The notes beneath the pieces were generated by a model. That model was given only the letters and a program-made list of their open reading frames with translations. It had not been told where the DNA came from and did no database searches. Positions 58,201 to 64,000 of a stretch of DNA of 64,000 nt are shown here, one piece after another (position 1 is the first letter of the stretch; each line of letters starts with the position of its first letter). The DNA comes from Parasponia andersonii (lineage: Eukaryota > Streptophyta > Magnoliopsida > Rosales > Cannabaceae): contig JXTB01000161.1 of NCBI GenBank assembly GCA_002914805.1, positions 492,120 to 556,119 of the forward strand. Reading direction: 5' to 3'. The position numbers and the translations under genes are program-made.

Positions 58201-61200
58201 TCATTAGTATCATTACTAGAAGAACTGCTAACCCTTTTCCTTTTCCTAGTAGCCCTTGGGACTGATGAATGATCAACAACATTAGCAGCCTCTAACTTCA
58301 TGGTTGACTGTTGTTGTAGTTTTCCCTCAGAATGGCAAGAGACTTTAGTTTCCTTACGTGCAACCATGTGTCCAGAAGCAACATCAGTCTCCTCATTCTC
58401 CTTTGCAGCAAGCCCGAGTTTCGCTGAGTCTTGTTCTTTCTCTTCTAAAATGCTGGTATCCGCAGGTTCCTTTTTCAACTTGAGATCTACAGGTTTTGGA
58501 GACTTCCCCTCAATCTGAGAACTAACTAATTCTACTTTGATCACTGACAGGGACCTAGTATCAGCTTCTTGATTCAATGTGCTCCCATTTCTCTTCAGAC
58601 GGCCCCTTTTACGGCACACTGCCTCAGGAAGGTTATGAGTTTTGGATGGGGAAGCTCTTGTGTTCTCATCAAGTTCAGATTGCAAGACAGCTGGCTCTGT
58701 CACTTTCTCAAGTGTTGATGAAGCAATTCCCTTCTTGGAAACTGAATTTCTAGATGCTGAACTCTCAGTACTCTTTCCTTTAGAGGTTCCATGATGAGCT
58801 GGCCCCAAATTTTTCTTTCCACTAGTTATCCAAGAATGATCATAGCCTTCCTCTGGATTCATTAAAGAATTTGGTTTCCGTCCTCTCTTTTTAGGAAGAG
58901 AATCTAGCTCACTTTCAGACTTTTCAATCTTAGTTGAGATCGAAGTGTTGGGCACAAAAGTTCCTGTTGAATTAGCTCTTTCGAGTGTGGCTTCCTCTGA
59001 ATCCATCAAAGAACTTGATTTCAGGCCTCTCTTTTTGGGAACAGTGTTTGGGTCAATTTCAGTTTTGTCTACCTTAATGGAGAGTGAGCTTTTAGGTTCG
59101 GCAATAACTCCTGACTTACCTGTTCTGTGATGGCCTTCGTCTGGATTCTTCAAAGAACTTCGCATCTGCCCTTTTCTCTTGGGAAGAGAGAATGGCTCAC
59201 TTTCAAGTTTCTCTGCCTTAATTGAGAGTGAACCGCTAGGTTCAGTAATAACTCTTGAATCAGCTCCTTTGCTATGGTCTTCCTCCGTACTCAACAAAGA
59301 AGTTGGTGCTCTCTTTTTGCCAAAGGAATCTGGCTTAGTTTTAGATTTGTCCGTCTTAGGTGAGAGTGAACTGCTAGGTTCAGCAATATCTCTTGAATCA
59401 GCACTTTTGGGATATTTTGTATTACGGCCACGTTGTAATTTTTGTGAAGGATTTTTGTTTGTAACATTATCATCTTTTCTAGTTGATGCAGTGCATTCAC
59501 TGATTGATCTGATTATTCCATCTTCTGTCTGGTGAGCTTTTCTAGGAGAAACAGCATCTGGTTCAAGTTCCTCCGTCTCCTGATGCAAAGAAAATAAAAT
59601 TTGTTACAGATGATTTAATGGTCAACAAATAAGATATAGAAATTAAATACATGTGATTGGCTTATCTAAAACTATCATCTCCACCAACCTGTTCTTATTC
59701 TCCTAAAAGTATGACTAGGCAATTAGAAGTTCTATACCAGCATTGAATTTGTGTGAATAGGAAGTAATCTGATTTCGACATTAGTAGAGATGAACTTGTT
59801 TTCTAAAGCAAGTTTTGACGTGTATAGTCTAATTTCTGCTCATGAAAAAATGTCCAAAGACAGTAAATTTATTTCCCATGATTACAAATATGTTACGTTG
59901 AAAAATATCACAAATTTAGCAATGCCAAATAAATTAATAACATAACACATAAAACAAGGTGAAACACACCAAATTGTCCTCCAAATCCGAATTCTCAGTT
60001 CCACTTTGATATATGGAAGACACTATCTGAGCATAATCATTCGTATCAATGCCCATTAAGTCCACTGCTTTTTTGAGATAGGATTCGAGTTTTGTGGCAC
60101 ACATAGTGATAACATTCTCTCCCAATTTCGAAGAGACAGGTGATATGTTCTGAAACAAGGAACAGGATCGATATCTCACATGGTACAAAAGAAAACAAAA
60201 AGAAGCAAACTTAAAACTTGACAGAGTTACCTGATTTTCCTTTCTAACACTAGATAAAAGAAGACTAAGAAGATCAAAGGGAATATCTTCACTTTCATCT
60301 AAAGTCACTGTCATTATTGCTTCCATAGCTGAAAATATACGAGGGGGATGGTCGGACCTTAACATTCAACAGGAAGATCCCATCAATTGTTGACCACTTG
60401 TAGATGATAATGCTATTATTAAGATAAACTCAATGATCAACCTCAAAAGATGTTAATTAACACAGATACATTTTTTTCCAAATTCTGAAGATTGATACAT
60501 AACAATTCAGTCAACAAAATAAAATTTCAGTTGTTTTTGATCCCTGGATGAAAAAAAATCCTCTCTTTCATTCAACCAACTCCAAATCTACTAACAAAGC
60601 TGCATACATGCTCCCAATGTCAAAAAAAAATTAAAATAAATAAAAGCGATGGGATCCTGTCATGAATCATTCTATGGTTCAAATTAAGGGAAATTACAGC
60701 ATTACTTTTAAAAGTTAAAGAGGCAAATCACAAATGATTTTCATGCTCAAAAGCCTTGATTAGGAGAATAGGTCCAATCCATACTAGCATGTGTAACAGT
60801 CCATTTTAGGCTAACAAAGTCTTGGTTTACTTTTATTAAATAGGTCTAAGTTAATCTAATCATTAATAGGATTCATGTATCTGTAGTTAGGAATCGTATT
60901 GTTATTGTTATTATTAATATTATATCCACTGGAACATTTTAGGATTATTATTAAGTTTTATTTCACGATTTGTATGTTTTAAATTCCTAGATTAGTTTAT
61001 CGGTTGTATATAGTTTACTACTTGTGTTCACTTTCCTACTTTCATTCAATTGTCTATCTATAAATATAATTAGCTACATTCATTATTTTTAGTCTATGAA
61101 TGAACAAATTATGCAATTATCTCTCTCTACTGTTCCCTCAAAATTTCTGTCTTCATTCTCTTCGATCTCTCTAATATCTCTCTTGATTCTATTTTGTCTC

Positions 61201-63251
61201 TATAACATGTCTCTTTCTATTCAACCTTGCTATTCTCTTATCTTTTCTCCCTAGGTCCTACATCACATCCCTTCGTTTAAAATAAGAACTTTAAAGCATC
61301 TCTATCAGAAGTATATATGCTAAAAACATTTATGTAAAAACCGATGTATGTATTTGCAATTGTTATATTTAAGGTACTCATGAGAATCTTTTATTGTCAA
61401 GACAATGTGCAAATAGTTTAGCACACAAAATATATAAATACATTAAGCATCAGTGCCAAAGCTCAAACCTTATGTAATCTAAAAAAATTTGAAACATCTC
61501 AAGAACCAATTCATGACAGTCGAGATCTAGCATCATCATACTTGATCTGATCTTAGAAAAAACATCCAAGATACATCCGGCCTTGGTATAGCAACGGCCT
61601 GATCGTAGTGACAACTTTTCAAAAGCTGCTAGAGTTAACTGAAAGATTTCCTGTACAGCAAAAAAATGGATATGCTATTGTTGTAAAACCACTTCAAAAC
61701 AAAATACTCCTGGAAGTTTTAATATGATACATTAGTACAATCCTTATAATGATTTTGATTTGTAAAGTGTACCTTCATGCATTCATCATCGTAAGGGCAT
61801 TCTGGTGCTGTTATTCTCATAACTTGAGTGATGCAAGATACAACTGAAACCTTCAAATCCATATTTGAGTGCCTCAAAAGTTCAATAGAAATCAATGCTT
61901 CCATTGTGGGTAATAGTGCTCTTTGCACAAGTGTCGGTGGTGATTGCTCCACATTCGATAACAATTCCTCAACTTTCTGCAATACAAAAAATGAAATGTG
62001 ATGTAGTGAGACTTTGTTTTCATGTGATGCCTAAGGGAGATAACTCAAGATAACATAAGATAGGAGTGGAGAGAACTAGCAACCAAACGAGAATACTTAA
62101 ATAAACTTCCACCTACCTGTTGATTCTACTAACTCTGAAAATTAACTGGTTTAGTAGACAAGGTGATCAGACAGTGGATTCACTCACTAAAAGTATACTC
62201 ACAACCATTTCTAATTTTTTATTCTTTAAAAGAAATAACGAATTACACAAGAGATAACCATCTGCCTTCCTGTAAGCCTTCTACAACCGTGGAAAGAGCA
62301 GAATTCTGTCTCAAATATTGAGTATAATATCAAAGAGAAATTATCCACTGAAGTATTGGGCCACTCTTTTTTCCTATACAATCTCATCGTGTCATGAAGA
62401 ATTTTACTCTCCATCCTTTCTTATAGTTGACCCACTTTCACCATTTCTTTTCCTCCCTTATACTACTTAGTAATATGCATATTCACTATGCCATCATTGT
62501 TCAGCATTCAGATTTTTTGCTCATAATTCACGAACAAATTTTCTAGTAGTTCAATCTTATTGAAAAAGACTAAACATACACAAATAAATCTTAAACCACC
62601 CAAGCAATTCGACAACATTACATTTACCAACACAAAATGCGTGCAATGGATCCACAGACAAATACATACCTTTTTAATTCCTATTGTACCATAAACAATA
62701 CTAGAAACAGAGCAACCAGTACTTCTTTTCCATGTCAGACCAAAAACATTTCACAATACAATAAAAACTTCCCCGTTTCTGAAGAGACACCTTATTGTTC
62801 TATCAGAAAAACATTCATAGGAAAAAAAAAAAAAGGAAAAGAACCCAACGATAACAGCAATGCACCAAGGACTATAAACCCAGAAAATATCATTTTATCC
62901 TACATTCAAAAAGCAAACATTTGTAAATTCAAGTAGGGAGAGTTTAAGAACCCATGTAACACCAATAACCAAAGATTCAACAAAAGTGATGATCACCAAT
63001 TTCAAGTCTTCATTCATTCAGCATTCCTACCATATCAAAACAAACAAAACCCAGAAAAGATTAAATTGTTAAAAAGTAAGTAGAAAAGAATGGGACATTA
63101 CATCAAGAATGTGGAGAAGCTCCTCAGTAGAGGAAGGAGGGTTAAGGAGCAACGTCCCACCAATTCTGAGCTGCTTCCTAAGCCATGCCTCGAACTCAGA
63201 GGGAGACATGGGTTTAGAGGGAGACATGGGTTCTGAGGTGGAACAACTCAT
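55226..63251 (-). CDS. PDS5C: Sister chromatid cohesion protein PDS5 homolog (PDS5C type), 16 exons, 1127 aa
   Basis: PDS5 proteins bind cohesin on chromatin and act in cohesion, repair and gene control in the nucleus. Exons: 63251-63102, 61976-61773, 61650-61469, 60357-60231, 60149-59970, 59579-58185, 58062-57955, 57714-57638, 57400-57349, 57236-57150, 57058-57015, 56624-56523, 56369-56283, 56163-56065, 55892-55743, 55565-55226. All are GT-AG, phases join, 3384 nt. Residues 1-281 are HEAT-like (MRITAPECPYDDECMK, LDESEDIPFDLLSLLL). Residues 282-746 (one exon) are charged, with four ~47-aa repeats and an AT-hook-like KKRGRKPNS. Residues about 788-850 form a Tudor domain (VGRRIKVWWPMDKKFYEGVV, VFYVDGDIETLNL). 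The tail is Lys/Glu/Ser-rich. The ATG at 63251 is preferred over an upstream in-frame ATG at 63329, which would add a hydrophobic stretch unsuited to a nuclear protein. The Tudor domain of Arabidopsis PDS5C has been reported to read H3K4me1. Confidence 0.93.
55566..56640 (-). repeat. Tandemly duplicated exon-intron modules in the PDS5C tail
   Basis: Exons 12-15 and their introns are homologous head-to-tail copies. On the plus strand each intron starts after the exon with a CTGAACAT(G/T)TAGA(A/T)CCAGT-like phrase, has TTCATGTGTCACAATGCATA and GTGTTCATG..AACCAAG phrases, and ends with AAACCAACC next to TTCTGA.GA.GGATCAGC of the following exon. All four exons are multiples of three (102, 87, 99, 150 nt) with phase 2 at both ends. 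Confidence 0.85.
58833..59402 (-). repeat. Four 47-residue protein repeats in PDS5C exon 6
   Basis: Residues about 341-530 comprise four units with the pattern ADSR.IAEPSSSLS.K.DK, an acidic spacer, PKKRG, SSLM..EEGH. The last unit carries KKRGRKPNSLMNPEEGYDHSW. The DNA repeats are about 141 nt and clearly diverged. Confidence 0.85.
60792..61267. mobile_element. LTR-like insertion in PDS5C intron 3
   Basis: The segment begins TGTAACAGTCC and ends CTACATCACA. It has a TATAAATATAATT promoter-like word (61055) and a CT-rich, plant-leader-like tail (61120-61260), the shape of a solo LTR or TRIM inserted in plus orientation. No matching target duplication was found, so the right end is uncertain. 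Confidence 0.35.
61977..63101 (-). other. Intron 1 of the PDS5C-type gene
   Basis: A 1.1-kb AT-rich intron. I see no gene in it. Confidence 0.7.
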
Positions 63252-64000
63252 AGCAAAAAGAGCTGTATATGAAGAAATAAAAAGACTGAAACTCAAACCA
63301 ATTTTTATAGCCCCAGAAGAGATTGACAAATTGCCAAAATGTTACAAAACTCACTACCAAGGACTTTGGGTTTTAAGGCAAAGTGTTGGTCATGCAAAAG
63401 CAAAGCAAAACAAAGAGAAAAGTGAGTTGCAAATGAATGAGGCAGTTTCGGATTCTACCCCATTTATGAATTTTGGCTGAATTATGGGCTCTAAAATCCG
63501 GCTCTGTACTTGGGTTTTTGGCTCTTCTGATATCAAAGAACCCCTTTTTATACACGGAAAAAAAAAAAAGAAAAAAAAAGGGCCTTGGCTTATCTCCCTT
63601 GTTGGCGCTTTTGTGTCTGGGTTTTTTTGAGTGCTGAGCAAGAATTTTCTTTGCCAATTTGACCATTTTCACATAGAACGATATGGCCAACTCATTTTTA
63701 TGGTAAGCCCATCCACATACTGCGTTGCACCCCATGGAAAGTTACGGATTTGACCCTTTCAGTTGGTCAAATACCGATTGGTACCAATTTGCTTACTATT
63801 GAGAGTGTGAGTGTTCATTGTATTGCAATATATGGAGAGGATTACCATAAACAGGTTACATACCATAGTAGTGTTCTAGCCTTGTGTCACAGGGTCTAAA
63901 ATTCGAACTAAATTTTTCGCCTTGTGATGGCACTAAGTCGCCCACTTAGTCAGCAACACTCAAGTGTTTATCTCACAAACTCGGAATAAGGGACTCTTGG
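63252..64000. other. 5' region of the PDS5C-type gene
   Basis: This should hold its leader and promoter on the minus strand. A/T runs lie at 63560-63580. No TATA box stands out. The last 150 bases contain CACTAAGTCGCCCACTTAG, a short palindrome-like word. Open frames here (for example 63109-63480 on the plus strand) overlap exon 1 and lack family features. Confidence 0.45.

Noticed and set aside
63109-63480. 123-codon plus-strand frame
   Set aside because: It overlaps PDS5C exon 1 in antisense. The minus strand carries the conserved protein and a splice donor.

Overview
This is eukaryotic, plant nuclear DNA, most likely from a woody or herbaceous eudicot. It is AT-rich, its genes are split by many GT-AG introns, it is packed with plant-type LTR retrotransposons, a CACTA transposon and MITEs, and it carries a cinnamoyl-CoA reductase gene of the lignin pathway. 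I cannot name the species. Two runs of N (11411-11545 and 48452-48695) and single Ns at 5152 and 22561 are assembly gaps or uncalled bases.

Only two genes look intact, both on the minus strand. The first is a five-exon cinnamoyl-CoA reductase gene (CCR, 18191 down to 13694, 339 residues when spliced). Upstream it has a TATA-like tract, a GA microsatellite and an AC-I type MYB site. The second is a sixteen-exon cohesin-associated PDS5 gene of the plant PDS5C type (63251 down to 55226, 1127 residues). It has HEAT-like N-terminal exons, a large charged exon with four internal protein repeats, a Tudor domain split over three small exons, and a C-terminal tail made of tandemly duplicated exon modules. 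A broken 3' fragment of an NRAMP metal-transporter gene lies at 9921-10301.

The left third (1-13.4 kb) is a graveyard. It holds the end of a Ty3/gypsy 5' LTR with a decayed gag, a CACTA terminal fragment, a Harbinger-like MITE, a minus-strand LTR remnant, the NRAMP relic, a tandem repeat around the first gap, and two MITEs of one family nested in each other. CCR occupies 13.7-18.2 kb. At 20.2-22.8 kb a long-TIR element is split by a minus-strand solo LTR with a perfect 5-bp target duplication.

From 27.0 to 52.4 kb there is a nested insertion complex. A chromodomain-type Ty3/gypsy element (5' LTR 26997-29202) has its pol gene split by a complete 8.7-kb CACTA element (33708-42419, AGT target duplication). 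That CACTA carries broken TNP2 and Transposase_24 genes and was itself invaded by a solo LTR. To the right lies a complete Tat-type Ty3/gypsy element (44170-52423, GGGAT target duplication) that jumped into a 30-bp minisatellite. Its RT, RNase H and integrase core are deleted. It carries an antisense gene with its own TATA box, a leader intron, three coding introns in consistent phase and a Transposase_28-like domain. This antisense gene is the most interesting non-host system in the window.

From 53.3 to 54.9 kb there is a candidate TIR element that may have captured part of a host gene, followed by the PDS5C gene to the right end.
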